From positions 1 through 61,166 of the forward strand of contig JBEIPP010000002.1 of NCBI GenBank assembly GCA_040376995.1: a DNA stretch of 61,166 nucleotides, in the 5' to 3' direction. Of this stretch, positions 33,508 to 42,067 are shown piece by piece (position 1 is the first letter of the stretch; each line of letters begins with the position of its first letter). The stretch comes from UBA4416 sp040376995. GTDB lineage: Bacteria; Bacteroidota; Bacteroidia; B-17B0; Aurantibacillaceae. The position numbers and the translations under genes were made by a program. A model generated the notes under the pieces. It saw nothing but the letters and a program-made list of their open reading frames with translations. It did not search any database and was not told the origin of the DNA.

Positions 33508-34248
33508 ATGTTTTTTACAGCCGCATTATTAATAGGCTTAGGAGTTATTTGTTTAATTCTAACTGTGATTGCTCTTATTTTTGGAGTCATTGCATTTGCC
33601 AATAATAAGTCTAGTAAATGGATTTGGCTAACTGTATTTTTATGCACTATCACAGGGCTTCTAATTTGTATTTTTACGTTTGTACAAAAAACTATAAATG
33701 CTGTAGAGAGTTTTAAGGACAATACTATTAATCAATTTGAAAACATATCTGATAGTTTATCCAATTATCAAAATATCGATATGCATCAATCAAATGGCAC
33801 TTCTTCTCAAATAAAATTACTAAAAAGCTATTTACCATCTGCAGGAAATGAACCTGAAGAATTTTACAGCTATTTAGGTTTTAAAGATTATTACCGCTAT
33901 CCATTGCGCTATCCTTTTTCTATACATAGTATGTATGCCCATTTAGATGGGGAACTGTATAATGAGGTTAACGTCACTCGATTTGATGAGAATGATAATG
34001 GAGAAGTATATTCAGGAATTAGTCATATCAATAAAATAGCTTTTGATAAAAATTATATTTTAATGGAACAAGCTGTTTCTTCGACTCGTACTAACAAAAC
34101 AATTTATCATTACATCTTATTTAATTTTGACACCGAGAAAAAAGAGGAAGCTCCTTCTCTTCCAAAACTTTTGAATTTAGCAAAAGAAAAAGGATACAAT
34201 GGTCCAGATACATTGATGACTTTGGAGCAATATTACTTGTTGTTTTAA
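33508..34248 (+). CDS. Hypothetical membrane protein
   Basis: Unrecognised protein of 246 residues starting 11 bp after the carboxylase gene. Two N-terminal membrane segments (about residues 4-31 and 37-56) are followed by a short linker. A soluble domain of about 170 residues contains SYLGFKDYYRYPLRYPFSI and ends TLMTLEQYYLLF. No motif links it to a catalytic family. Topology suggests an inner-membrane protein with a globular domain on one side. Its end overlaps the convergent M28 peptidase by 4 bp. Confidence 0.7.
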   Translation: MFFTAALLIGLGVICLILTVIALIFGVIAFANNKSSKWIWLTVFLCTITGLLICIFTFVQKTINAVESFKDNTINQFENISDSLSNYQNIDMHQSNGTSSQIKLLKSYLPSAGNEPEEFYSYLGFKDYYRYPLRYPFSIHSMYAHLDGELYNEVNVTRFDENDNGEVYSGISHINKIAFDKNYILMEQAVSSTRTNKTIYHYILFNFDTEKKEEAPSLPKLLNLAKEKGYNGPDTLMTLEQYYLLF

Positions 34249-35393
34249 AGTTTAGCATTAAACTCAATTAAGAGTTTACATACCTCGATGTATTTAGTAA
34301 GAGGCAATGTTTTTTCGACATCATAAATATCATGATAAGCTTGAATACCGCCCATGGTATAAATAAAAAAACTTGGCACCCCTTTTTGTGTAAACCAATA
34401 ATGATCGCTATTAGCAGCTTTGCCACGTTGCTTTATTTGTTTAACGTAATTTTTAGAATCGTTAATCTGTTTTAATTTCTCGAATTGTTCTTTAAATACA
34501 GTAGCATTTACAACCATAATACCATCATCTCCTGTTCCTAATAAATCTAAATTAGTTAAGAATTTTATTTTTGATAAAGGGAAAATTGGATTCTCTGAAT
34601 AATATCTAGAACCTAATAAACCAGCTTCTTCGCCACTAAAGAAAATAAAAGCAATTGAATATTTTGAAGGATTTTTTTTATAATACTTTGCTAAATTTAA
34701 TAATACACTTACCCCACTAGCGTTATCATTAGCGCCAGGAAAATAAGCATCCTTACCCATAGCCCCTAAATGATCATAATGCGCCGTAAACACAATAAAG
34801 CTATCTGGCTGTTGAGTTCCATTCACGTAAGAAACTAAATTTTGACATTTGAAATTAGACACAAATTTGTTTTCAAAAATCACATCCATTGTTTTTAACT
34901 CATTAGGAAATGAATCTTTTAATAACTCTACAATAGTTGTGTCGGATAATTCGGTTGCTACCGTATAAGTTAATTTTTTTCTCAATTTTACTTTTAACGG
35001 CGCTGGTCGTCTGCCATCATTAGCCTCATAAGTCAAACTATCTTTCTTAAATAATTGAAATTCTGCTTTGACAGTTTTAGCCCTTGGATCTATTAAATAA
35101 TGTTTACCTGCTGTTAATGTTTTTCCATTCACTATAACTGACATTGAATTGGCAAATGTATTTACAGGGAACGAATAAGATTGAGAATAAGATTTTCCAA
35201 ATTTTGCTAAGCCAATTGTTTTTAATTCTTTAGAAATATAAGTAGCAGCTTTATTCACTCCATCATTAACATAACCTCTTCCTAATAATTCCTTAGAACA
35301 CAGTTTTTTAATAACCCGACGAGCGTAAACTGTATCTTGGCTGTAGGAATTTAGAAGAAAAAAGAAAGTTATAATAAATACGATATATCTCAT
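34245..35393 (-). CDS. M28-family (Zn) aminopeptidase, secreted
   Basis: Exported metallopeptidase of 382 residues with a signal peptide (about residues 1-18, FLLNSYSQ). The zinc-site residues of clan MH are visible: His-Asp in FTAHYDHLGAMG, the bridging Asp in GANDNASG, Glu-Glu in FSGEEAGLLGS, the Asp in NLDLLGTG and a His near the C-terminus (AYHDIYD). A PA-like insert region precedes the peptidase domain. It probably trims peptides in the periplasm or outside the cell. It stands alone on the minus strand; a palindromic repeat lies upstream at 35432. Confidence 0.88.
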   Translation of the reverse strand: MRYIVFIITFFFLLNSYSQDTVYARRVIKKLCSKELLGRGYVNDGVNKAATYISKELKTIGLAKFGKSYSQSYSFPVNTFANSMSVIVNGKTLTAGKHYLIDPRAKTVKAEFQLFKKDSLTYEANDGRRPAPLKVKLRKKLTYTVATELSDTTIVELLKDSFPNELKTMDVIFENKFVSNFKCQNLVSYVNGTQQPDSFIVFTAHYDHLGAMGKDAYFPGANDNASGVSVLLNLAKYYKKNPSKYSIAFIFFSGEEAGLLGSRYYSENPIFPLSKIKFLTNLDLLGTGDDGIMVVNATVFKEQFEKLKQINDSKNYVKQIKQRGKAANSDHYWFTQKGVPSFFIYTMGGIQAYHDIYDVEKTLPLTKYIEVCKLLIEFNAKL

Positions 35394-35431
35394 AATGCAT
35401 TTTCAATATCTACCAATTGAGTTAAAGGATT

Positions 35432-35470
35432 CCTTCTCGACTTCTCCCGATAGCTATCAGGACGAACTGA
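35432..35470. repeat. CCCGATAGCTATC palindrome fragment
   Basis: TTCTCGACTTCTCCCGATAG and CTATCAGGACGAA together contain the near-perfect palindrome TCCCGATAGCTATCAGGA. The same core (GATAGCTATCGGGA) occurs in the leader elements at 41391, 47346 and 51450. Confidence 0.6.
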
Positions 35471-35480
35471 TATTTACTAT

Positions 35481-36116
35481 TTAAGAAAAACGTTTTTGTG
35501 CTAATGTGTATAAATTTTTCACTACTTCATTATCTTCTTTCCATCCATAAATTGATTTTAATCCGCTTAAATAATTATTCAATTCATTAATAGAATTAAC
35601 CGCATTAATTTGTTCAATAGCAATATTATATTCAATTACATTAGCGGCAAACAACTCATTAATAAATCTAAATTTATCATTAATGTTTATCACAATTTTT
35701 GGCAACTCTTTAGTAACTGGTATTTCAGTAATCTTAGGCTGAATATTTTCAACTACAGGCTCAATCACTTTTTCAATCGCAGGTTGTTTAATTTCTTCGA
35801 CTAGTTTAATTTCTTCCTTAACTACAACTGGAGTCGACTCAATTACTTGTTCCTTAATTGGATCAATGATGGCATTTTTTTCTTCGGATGTAGGAATATT
35901 CATTAACTTTAGATGTAAATTCAAATCAGGAGACACATCTTTATGTTCTTTTAAAACTAAGTAAGCAGATACAAATTTATTAGTTTGTTGAATCGCTGCA
36001 TGCAATTGCTCAGTATACTGAGTGCTAGGCGAAGGATGTTTTTCAAATTTATCAATTGCCGTTTTTAATTCTTGTAATGACGTTTGAAGCTGTTTCTGTA
36101 AAATATCCATTTGCAT
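35481..36116 (-). CDS. Hypothetical protein with coiled-coil start and conserved C-terminal helical region
   Basis: Unrecognised cytoplasmic protein of 211 residues. The first 60 residues are predicted helical with heptad-like spacing (ILQKQLQTSLQELKTAID). The middle (about 80-140) is a low-complexity stretch rich in Val, Glu, Pro and Lys. The last 70 residues (KFRFINELFAANVIEYNIAI, YGWKEDNEVVKNLYTLAQKRF) look like a conserved helical module. No enzyme motif is present. A start at residue 3 is equally possible. It is divergent from tdk. Confidence 0.65.
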   Translation of the reverse strand: MQMDILQKQLQTSLQELKTAIDKFEKHPSPSTQYTEQLHAAIQQTNKFVSAYLVLKEHKDVSPDLNLHLKLMNIPTSEEKNAIIDPIKEQVIESTPVVVKEEIKLVEEIKQPAIEKVIEPVVENIQPKITEIPVTKELPKIVININDKFRFINELFAANVIEYNIAIEQINAVNSINELNNYLSGLKSIYGWKEDNEVVKNLYTLAQKRFS

Positions 36117-36200
36117 AATGTGTATAATTAAAGATTAAAAATACAGCATTTTATAGATACTTAGTTTATTTTTAGATTTTGTTATCAATATATAATAAAC

Positions 36201-36782
36201 ATGTTTTTAGAAAACATTAAACATAGTACAGGACGCAAAGGCTGGATTGAAGTGGTTTGCGGCTCGATGTTTTCTGGTAAAACAGAGGAATTAATACGAC
36301 GTTTGAAACGTGCGCAATTTGCTAAACAAAAAGTAGAAATTTTTAAACCACAAATAGACACTCGCTATCACGAAGAAAAAGTAGTTTCTCATCAAGGTAA
36401 CGAAATACATAGCACACCTGTTCCTTCTAGTTCCAATATTTTATTATTAGCAAATGATGTAGATGTTGTGGGAATTGACGAAGCACAATTTTTTGACATG
36501 GAGCTCGTAAACGTTTGCAATCAATTAGCCGATAGCGGAGTGCGTGTAATTATTGCAGGTTTGGACATGGATTATAAAGGGCAGCCTTTTGGTCCTATTC
36601 CTGTATTATTAGCAAGTGCAGAATATGTAACTAAAGTTCATGCGATTTGTATGCGTTGTGGAAGTTTAGCTCATATTTCTCATCGTATCTCTAAAGAAAC
36701 AAGTTTAGTGTTATTAGGTGAAACCGATAGTTACGAGCCATTATGCAGAGATTGTTATAATGATGCAAAAAAAAGTAACTAG
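36201..36782 (+). CDS. tdk: Thymidine kinase (type II)
   Basis: Salvage enzyme of 193 residues that phosphorylates thymidine to dTMP. It has the P-loop CGSMFSGKTEELIRRLKRA (about residues 20-38), the Mg-binding GIDEAQFFD, the lasso region with MDYKGQPFGP, and the zinc-binding Cys pairs CMRCG and CRDCY. Length and order are those of the tetrameric TK1-like bacterial enzyme. Its 3' end overlaps a convergent membrane-protein gene by 4 bp. Confidence 0.95.
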   Translation: MFLENIKHSTGRKGWIEVVCGSMFSGKTEELIRRLKRAQFAKQKVEIFKPQIDTRYHEEKVVSHQGNEIHSTPVPSSSNILLLANDVDVVGIDEAQFFDMELVNVCNQLADSGVRVIIAGLDMDYKGQPFGPIPVLLASAEYVTKVHAICMRCGSLAHISHRISKETSLVLLGETDSYEPLCRDCYNDAKKSN

Positions 36783-37189
36783 TTATCCTTTACTTCTTTT
36801 TCTCTAACTATTCTCAAGCACAATACAGCTAAAATAAATGTCATTGGAGTAAACACAAATTTCTCAAAGTTTGTAGTAGCAAATAAATTTCCAATCATAT
36901 TTAAACTAAATAAAAAGAAAATAACCCAAATAAATCCGTTTATAAATCTTACGGATACATTCCATTTTAAATAATTAACCTTAATCGCAATAACCAATAT
37001 TAGAACTGTATTAATAGTTAATGAAAAAAATTCAAATACTCTCATTTCATTAACACTATTTATTTTACCAGCCCAAACTATATTAAAGGGTATTACTTGA
37101 GTCAAAACTAATAGGTGAAAAATACTCACCATGCTTAAAATAATAAGCACTATATGAATTGCCAGTTTATATGGAATTTGTCTAATCAT
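36779..37189 (-). CDS. Small hypothetical membrane protein
   Basis: Protein of 136 residues with four hydrophobic segments (about residues 9-29, 49-68, 81-101 and 108-127) and a charged C-terminus (REKEVKDN). No family recognised. Its start overlaps the upstream alpha/beta-hydrolase stop by 8 bp, so the two are probably translated together, as the last genes of a four-frame minus-strand unit from 39671. Confidence 0.65.
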   Translation of the reverse strand: MIRQIPYKLAIHIVLIILSMVSIFHLLVLTQVIPFNIVWAGKINSVNEMRVFEFFSLTINTVLILVIAIKVNYLKWNVSVRFINGFIWVIFFLFSLNMIGNLFATTNFEKFVFTPMTFILAVLCLRIVREKEVKDN

Positions 37190-38057
37190 TTTGTTTTAAT
37201 TTCAACTTATCAATTATCTTATTAACCTCTTCAATTACCATATCTGGCGCATCTTTTTGAATAAAATGGCCTATTTTATAGGATGAAATAACTATTGTTT
37301 TTGGATTAAATATTTTCCAATTCTCGAAATACTGAATACGATATTCCATTTCTTTATTAACATAATCATTATCTGCATCTGTTTTTCTGGCAATCATAAT
37401 TGTGATTGGAATATCAGAAGGGATTTTTAAATCTTTCACTATTCGTTGATTGGTAGAAAATCCTGAACTATCAAAATCAAAACATTGTTTAGACTCTGCT
37501 TTATGTGCTTTGTATTTTCCTTCTAATTTTAAATAAGATTTAAAATCATCTCTAAAAACAATCTTATCAGAATCACTTCTAATTTCTAAACCTTGCTTAA
37601 ATTCATATTCATGAGAAGGGTCAACTAACACCATTCCAGAAACATCCTTTGGATACATATTCACATAACAACGCATAATATATGTTCCTAAAGCATGCCC
37701 CACCAAAATATAAGGGGGGTTAATTTTTTCTTTTACTAATAATGCATGTAATTCAAAGGCCATTGTATCAACTGTTCTATCTCCTTTAAATGCTTCTGAT
37801 TGTCCAATCCCTGCCCTATCGTAAGCAAAAATCTGATTGGTCTTTTTTAACTTGTCGTATACTTTTTTAAAATCCTTACAATCACGTCCCTTTCCAGTTA
37901 AAAATACAATAGTAGGCTCACCAGTTCCTTGAACAAGCACATATTGTTTTTTCCCTCTTAAATAGGTAAAGTATCCGTTATCTCCTTCTGAATAAATCCA
38001 GGAAGAAAGAACACCTATTAAAAAAATAGGGATACATATTTTTAAAGTTATTTTCAT
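37182..38057 (-). CDS. Alpha/beta-hydrolase fold protein with a replaced nucleophile (probably inactive)
   Basis: Exported or membrane-anchored protein of 291 residues: an N-terminal hydrophobic segment (about 5-20), then an alpha/beta-hydrolase core with FAYDRAGIGQSEAF, YILVGHALGTYIMRCY, MVLVDPSH and a C-terminal KIGHFIQKDAP holding the usual His. The nucleophile elbow should read G-H-S-x-G but here is GHALG: residue 122 is Ala (codon GCT). A missing Ser makes normal ester or peptide hydrolysis unlikely. It may bind a ligand, or the copy is decaying. It overlaps its neighbours by 1 and 8 bp. Confidence 0.8.
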   Translation of the reverse strand: MKITLKICIPIFLIGVLSSWIYSEGDNGYFTYLRGKKQYVLVQGTGEPTIVFLTGKGRDCKDFKKVYDKLKKTNQIFAYDRAGIGQSEAFKGDRTVDTMAFELHALLVKEKINPPYILVGHALGTYIMRCYVNMYPKDVSGMVLVDPSHEYEFKQGLEIRSDSDKIVFRDDFKSYLKLEGKYKAHKAESKQCFDFDSSGFSTNQRIVKDLKIPSDIPITIMIARKTDADNDYVNKEMEYRIQYFENWKIFNPKTIVISSYKIGHFIQKDAPDMVIEEVNKIIDKLKLKQND

Positions 38058-38320
38058 TAATTCACAAACACATCTGTAAACTCAAAACGCTTTCCGTTAA
38101 ACAAACCTTTATCACTTAATATTAATTCAGGAATTACCAATAATGCCATCAATGATACACTCATATAAGGCGCACGTAATTTACTTCCTAATTTTTTAAT
38201 GCGTTTACCTAATTTAGTGTAAGCATCCGCAACTTCTTCAACAGTTTGATTGGTCAAAACAAGTTGAGCAGGATAAGTTTCTCTGATTACAATATCTATA
38301 AAATTTGATTTGATGATCAT
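38057..38320 (-). pseudogene. C-terminal fragment of adenine deaminase
   Basis: An 87-codon frame from the ATG at 38320. Its second half (KLGSKLRAPYMSVSLMALLV, IPELILSDKGLF and FEFTDVFV) reads like the extreme C-terminus of adenine deaminase (Ade/AdeC). The catalytic amidohydrolase domain is absent; only 67 bp separate this fragment from the stop of the upstream amidohydrolase gene, so the front of the gene was lost. The frame remains open and overlaps the alpha/beta hydrolase start by 1 bp. It is most likely a remnant, though a small expressed domain cannot be excluded. Confidence 0.6.
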
Positions 38321-38387
38321 ATTATATTTTAATCGCAAAAAAATGCAAACACACTGAAGCGTGGCTAGCAAAGTGCATACAAAAAAA

Positions 38388-39671
38388 TCATTCCTTAATT
38401 TTTAATTTATTAGAATATTTTCTATATAAATCTAATTGAAAATTATTAAGATTCAATTGTCTTCCATTGATGTAAGCCAAAATAATTTTGTTGGTTTTCA
38501 TGTCTAAAATATCACCCTCCGAAACTACAATAGAAGCTAGTTTACCAGTTTCAATACTTCCAACTAATTTATCAATTCCTAAAATTTTTGCCGAATTTAA
38601 AGTTACACTTTGCAAGGCTTGCTCTTTAGTTAAGCCATAAGCAGCAGCTGTGCCAGCTAAAAAAGCAATATTACGAGCGTTCATTGCTTCCATATCTCCC
38701 TGGTTTTGTAGACAAAACATCACGGAATCTTTTTGTAATAAATATGGCAACTTATATAACAAATCCGTTTCTGCCTCAGGCAAATCAGGTAAATCATGTA
38801 AACGATTTATCATCACAGCTACATTGTTTTCTCTTAACATCTTCGTGATTTTATAACTGTCTTTTCCGCCAACTAATACTATTTTTTTGACAGCATACTT
38901 TTTAGAAAAATTAATAGCACAAATAATATCTTTCACATAATCTGCATGAATATATAAATTTTTAGAACCATCAAAAATTCCTTTCATTGCTTCAAAGCGC
39001 AAGTTCTTTTCAGTAACGTTAGTTGTATTATAATACGCTAATGCATTTTCAAAAAAAGAACTTAATTCATTTACCTGCTCAGTGTATTTATTATTCTTAT
39101 CACTAGGCTGCGGTTCTGCCCACCATCCGTGGCGCTGAATAGACTTTGGAAAATTGACATGCACACCATCATCTGCTTTAATCACCGCATCTTCCCAATT
39201 CCAACCATCTGTTGCTAAAACAGACGACATTCCACTAATAACTCCATATCGTGGAGTAGATTGTGTGTATAAAACACCATTTGTTTTAACGGTTTCTAAA
39301 ATTTTACTCTCTGCATTATATGCTATTAAACTTCTAATGTGTGGGTTAAATAGCCCAACCTCAGCATAATCACTTGTTTGACGAACGGCTTCTGCCTCTT
39401 GTAAACCTAAAATACAATTGGGAGCAATTAATCCAGGATAAATATGTTTACCAAATAATTCAATTGTAGTGTCAAATTTTGTAATATCAATTTTAATTAA
39501 TCTAGCATCTGCTATTAAATCAATCTTTCCATCTTTAATTGATACCAAACTATTTTCAATCACTTCTCCGTTACCAATGTGAGCCACGGCATTTTTCAAT
39601 AAAATATGCTTCTTGTTTTGAGCAAACAGTAAAGAAGATAGTAATAAAAACGAAATCAAAAATTTAGTCAT
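38388..39671 (-). CDS. Exported amidohydrolase-family protein lacking the HxH metal motif
   Basis: Protein of 427 residues from the ATG at 39671 (MTKFLISFLLLSSLLFAQ is a signal peptide); the frame extends 89 codons upstream but that part overlaps the divergent methyltransferase. The fold is that of imidazolonepropionase-like amidohydrolases: NAVAHIGNGEVIENSLVSI, GKHIYPGLIAPN, then LTKEQALQSVTLNSAKILGI and GSIETGKLASIVVSEGDILD. Where an active enzyme reads PGLIDxHxH, this one reads PGLIAPNCILGL, so the metal ligands on strand 1 are missing. It may be a non-catalytic subunit of a secreted pair. Confidence 0.78.
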   Translation of the reverse strand: MTKFLISFLLLSSLLFAQNKKHILLKNAVAHIGNGEVIENSLVSIKDGKIDLIADARLIKIDITKFDTTIELFGKHIYPGLIAPNCILGLQEAEAVRQTSDYAEVGLFNPHIRSLIAYNAESKILETVKTNGVLYTQSTPRYGVISGMSSVLATDGWNWEDAVIKADDGVHVNFPKSIQRHGWWAEPQPSDKNNKYTEQVNELSSFFENALAYYNTTNVTEKNLRFEAMKGIFDGSKNLYIHADYVKDIICAINFSKKYAVKKIVLVGGKDSYKITKMLRENNVAVMINRLHDLPDLPEAETDLLYKLPYLLQKDSVMFCLQNQGDMEAMNARNIAFLAGTAAAYGLTKEQALQSVTLNSAKILGIDKLVGSIETGKLASIVVSEGDILDMKTNKIILAYINGRQLNLNNFQLDLYRKYSNKLKIKE

Positions 39672-39744
39672 AGTTTGTATGTTTGGTAATAGGTAAATAT
39701 AATAAAAAAATAAAGTAACTTCGAACTCTAAACTTTTTGGGTTC

Positions 39745-40956
39745 ATGAGTAAAAAAATCATCAAACAAGCTAAACCGCACCGTATATTATTACAGTCTGT
39801 AGTTAATGCTTTAAACACCATTTTTATAGATAATAAATATGCAGATAAAGTCATTGAAAAAACCTTAAAAGAAAATCCAAAATTTGGTAGCCGCGACCGT
39901 CGTTTTATAGCCGAAACAACGTATGACATTGTTCGCAATTACAGATTATTAAGCTATTTAGCAGATACTACCGATAGTTTTTGGGACATTTTAGGTGTTT
40001 ATTTTATCGCAAGACATTTACCTATGCCTGATGAACGAGATTTTAAAAATTTGAACGAAAAAATAATCTTAGATAAATACAAAGCTATTAATGACCAAAA
40101 AATACTTCAATCATATCCAGATTGGTTGTGGGATTTATGCGAAAGTGAACTAGGCAAAGATGTTTGGGAGCAGGAAGCAAAATCCTTGAATGAACAAGCA
40201 GAAGTTGTTTTACGTGTAAACACTTTAAAAACAAAAAAAGCCATTTTAAAACAACATTTAGCAGAGCAAGAAGTAGACGTTGAGTTTTTACAAGGCTATG
40301 ATGATGCATTGATTTTATCAAAACGTCAAAATTTATTTTCAAATCCTTTATTTAAATTAGGATTATTTGAACTACAAGACGCAGGATCACAATATATATC
40401 AGAATTTTTAAATGTTGAGCCTGGTATGCGTGTTATTGATGCCTGCGCTGGTGGAGGTGGCAAAACATTACATATTGCAGCCTTAATGCAAAATAAAGGT
40501 CGCATTATTTCAATGGACATTACTCAATGGAAATTAGATGAATTAAAAAAACGTGCTCGTAGAGCAACTGCTAGCAATATTGAACCGCGCTTAATTGAAG
40601 GAACCAAAACCATTAAACGTTTAGAAAATACAGCCGACAGAGTATTGCTAGATGTACCTTGTAGTGGAACCGGAGTTATTAAACGTAACCCAGATGCTAA
40701 ATGGAAATTGAATGCCGATTTTATTGAACGCACAAAAGATATTCAGAAAAAAATATTAAGCGAATATTCATCGATGACAAAGAAGGGCGGGCAATTAGTG
40801 TACTCCACCTGCAGTGTTTTACCTAGTGAAAACAGAAAACAAGTAGATGAATTCTTATCAAATAATAAAGAATTTGAATTTATTAAAGACAAAACTATCT
40901 TACCAAGCGAAGGATTTGATGGTTTTTACATGGCTTTATTAAAACGAAAAAATTAG
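39745..40956 (+). CDS. RNA (cytosine-5) methyltransferase, RsmB/RsmF (NOL1/NOP2/Sun) family
   Basis: SAM-dependent rRNA m5C methyltransferase of 403 residues. An NusB-like N-terminal part (FGSRDRRFIAETTYDIVRNY) precedes the Rossmann domain with the SAM loop VIDACAGGGGKTLHIAALM. The two catalytic cysteines are in DVPCSGTGVIKRNP and VYSTCSVLPSENRKQV. The NusB-like domain favours an RsmB-type identity, but the exact target base cannot be told. It is divergent from the amidohydrolase. Confidence 0.87.
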   Translation: MSKKIIKQAKPHRILLQSVVNALNTIFIDNKYADKVIEKTLKENPKFGSRDRRFIAETTYDIVRNYRLLSYLADTTDSFWDILGVYFIARHLPMPDERDFKNLNEKIILDKYKAINDQKILQSYPDWLWDLCESELGKDVWEQEAKSLNEQAEVVLRVNTLKTKKAILKQHLAEQEVDVEFLQGYDDALILSKRQNLFSNPLFKLGLFELQDAGSQYISEFLNVEPGMRVIDACAGGGGKTLHIAALMQNKGRIISMDITQWKLDELKKRARRATASNIEPRLIEGTKTIKRLENTADRVLLDVPCSGTGVIKRNPDAKWKLNADFIERTKDIQKKILSEYSSMTKKGGQLVYSTCSVLPSENRKQVDEFLSNNKEFEFIKDKTILPSEGFDGFYMALLKRKN

Positions 40957-40983
40957 TAACTTTTTAATTCATGATAATAGATA

Positions 40984-41386
40984 TTGCAAAAATACGCTGT
41001 TATTGAATCGATTACCGATCGAGCTTCAATTATAGAGTTTTGGGATAATGATATTATTTTTTACTAAATTTAAAGATGATATTCAAATTGAATTAGAAGA
41101 TTCTACAAAACAATACTTATTTTTAAAATCTAAATATGATAGCATCAACAAGCATTTAATTTTGGTAGAAAGTGGTCTTGATTCAACTATTTCTAAAGAA
41201 GCCAGAGAATTTTCTTCGAAGCCACAATCTAATGAAATGACTAAAGCCACAGCTGTTATTGTAAAATCTTTAGCGCATAGAATTTTAATCAACTTTATTA
41301 TTAAACTAACTCATCAACAAACCATGAAAATGAAACTATTTGATGATAAACAAAAAGCGATTGATTGGCTATTAACTTTTAAATAA
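40984..41386 (+). pseudogene. STAS/SEC14-like domain protein, frameshifted near its start
   Basis: The frame from the ATG at 41048 gives 112 residues (TKFKDDIQIELEDSTKQYLF; ISKEAREFSS; KLFDDKQKAIDWLL) matching small SpoIIAA/STAS-like proteins, but it lacks the first beta-strands. These are present in another frame from the TTG at 40984 (MQKYAVIESITDRASIIEFW). Removing one T from the T6 run at 41057-41062 joins both parts into one protein of about 133 residues. It is either a recent pseudogene, a homopolymer sequencing error, or translated only from 41048. Confidence 0.55.
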
Positions 41387-41390
41387 AAAG

Positions 41391-41512
41391 TATGAAATAA
41401 CCATGTTAAGGTCAGCACAAACACATCCCGATAACTATCGGGAGAAGATAAATATTATACCACCTGCCGTCGGCAGACAGGTATCACAATAAAAAAACAA
41501 TAAATTAGATAT
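41391..41512 (+). repeat. Leader element, copy A (upstream of rhodanese gene)
   Basis: First of three related elements of about 125 bp that end exactly at an ATGAAAAAAAT start codon. Landmarks in order: ATGAAATAACCATGTT, ACACAAACACATCC, the palindrome CCCGATAACTATCGGG (perfect here), GAGAAGATAAA, the hairpin CTGCCGTCGGCAG, then an A-rich run to the start codon. The copies at 47346 and 51450 share the same order and spacing. Confidence 0.85.
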
Positions 41513-41899
41513 ATGAAAAAAATCATCACTCTTTTTGCTCTATTCGCATCCATGATGAGCTTTGCTCAAACTAAAATTGAACATGTAGATGCGGCAACTT
41601 TTAAAAAATTAATTAACGAAAAAAAGTCGTATTTAATAGACTTACGAACGGATGATGAATTAAAAAATAAAGGGTTTATCAAAGGTGCCGTACAGATTGA
41701 CTATTTTAAAAAAGATGCTGAAGTAGTTATCTCAAAATTAGATAAGAAAAAAACATACTTAATTTACTGTGCTGGCGGAGGAAGAAGTGGCGAATGTGCA
41801 GAGTTAATGCAAAAACTTGGATTTTTACACGTTGTGAATTTAGAAAAAGGATTTGATGACTGGAAGAAAAAAGGATTTGAAATAGAAATGAAAAAATAA
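41513..41899 (+). CDS. Exported rhodanese-domain protein
   Basis: Single-domain rhodanese of 128 residues with a signal peptide (about residues 1-18, ALFASMMSFAQ). The active-site loop is YCAGGGRSGECA, with the catalytic Cys at its start. The N-terminal part has SYLIDLRTDDELKNKGFIKGAVQIDYF, the CDC25/PspE-type cleft. It may handle sulfane sulfur in the periplasm, as PspE does in E. coli. It is preceded by leader element copy A and followed by a bidirectional terminator shared with hemL. Confidence 0.85.
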   Translation: MKKIITLFALFASMMSFAQTKIEHVDAATFKKLINEKKSYLIDLRTDDELKNKGFIKGAVQIDYFKKDAEVVISKLDKKKTYLIYCAGGGRSGECAELMQKLGFLHVVNLEKGFDDWKKKGFEIEMKK

Positions 41900-41953
41900 C
41901 ATAAAAAAAAGGAGGCTGTATAAAAAGTAATTTTTGTCAGTTTTTCATCAAAT

Positions 41954-41988
41954 AAAAAGCCCGTTAATCTAATGATTACGGGCTTTTT
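41954..41988. terminator. Bidirectional terminator between rhodanese and hemL
   Basis: AAAAAGCCCGT (from 41954) pairs with ACGGGCTTTTT (to 41988) around a 13-nt loop; the A and T runs at the stem ends give a U-tract in both directions. It sits between two convergent genes. Confidence 0.85.
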
Positions 41989-42067
41989 ATTGCGTCGGCA
42001 ATTTTGTGACTTTTGCTACAACCTCTTTTTTATTACAATTTTATAGCCTATTTCCTGGAAAACCAAT

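Noticed and set aside
39672..39938. 89-residue N-terminal extension of the amidohydrolase
   Set aside because: It would be antisense to the RsmB/RsmF-type methyltransferase start, and the signal peptide begins at the ATG at 39671.
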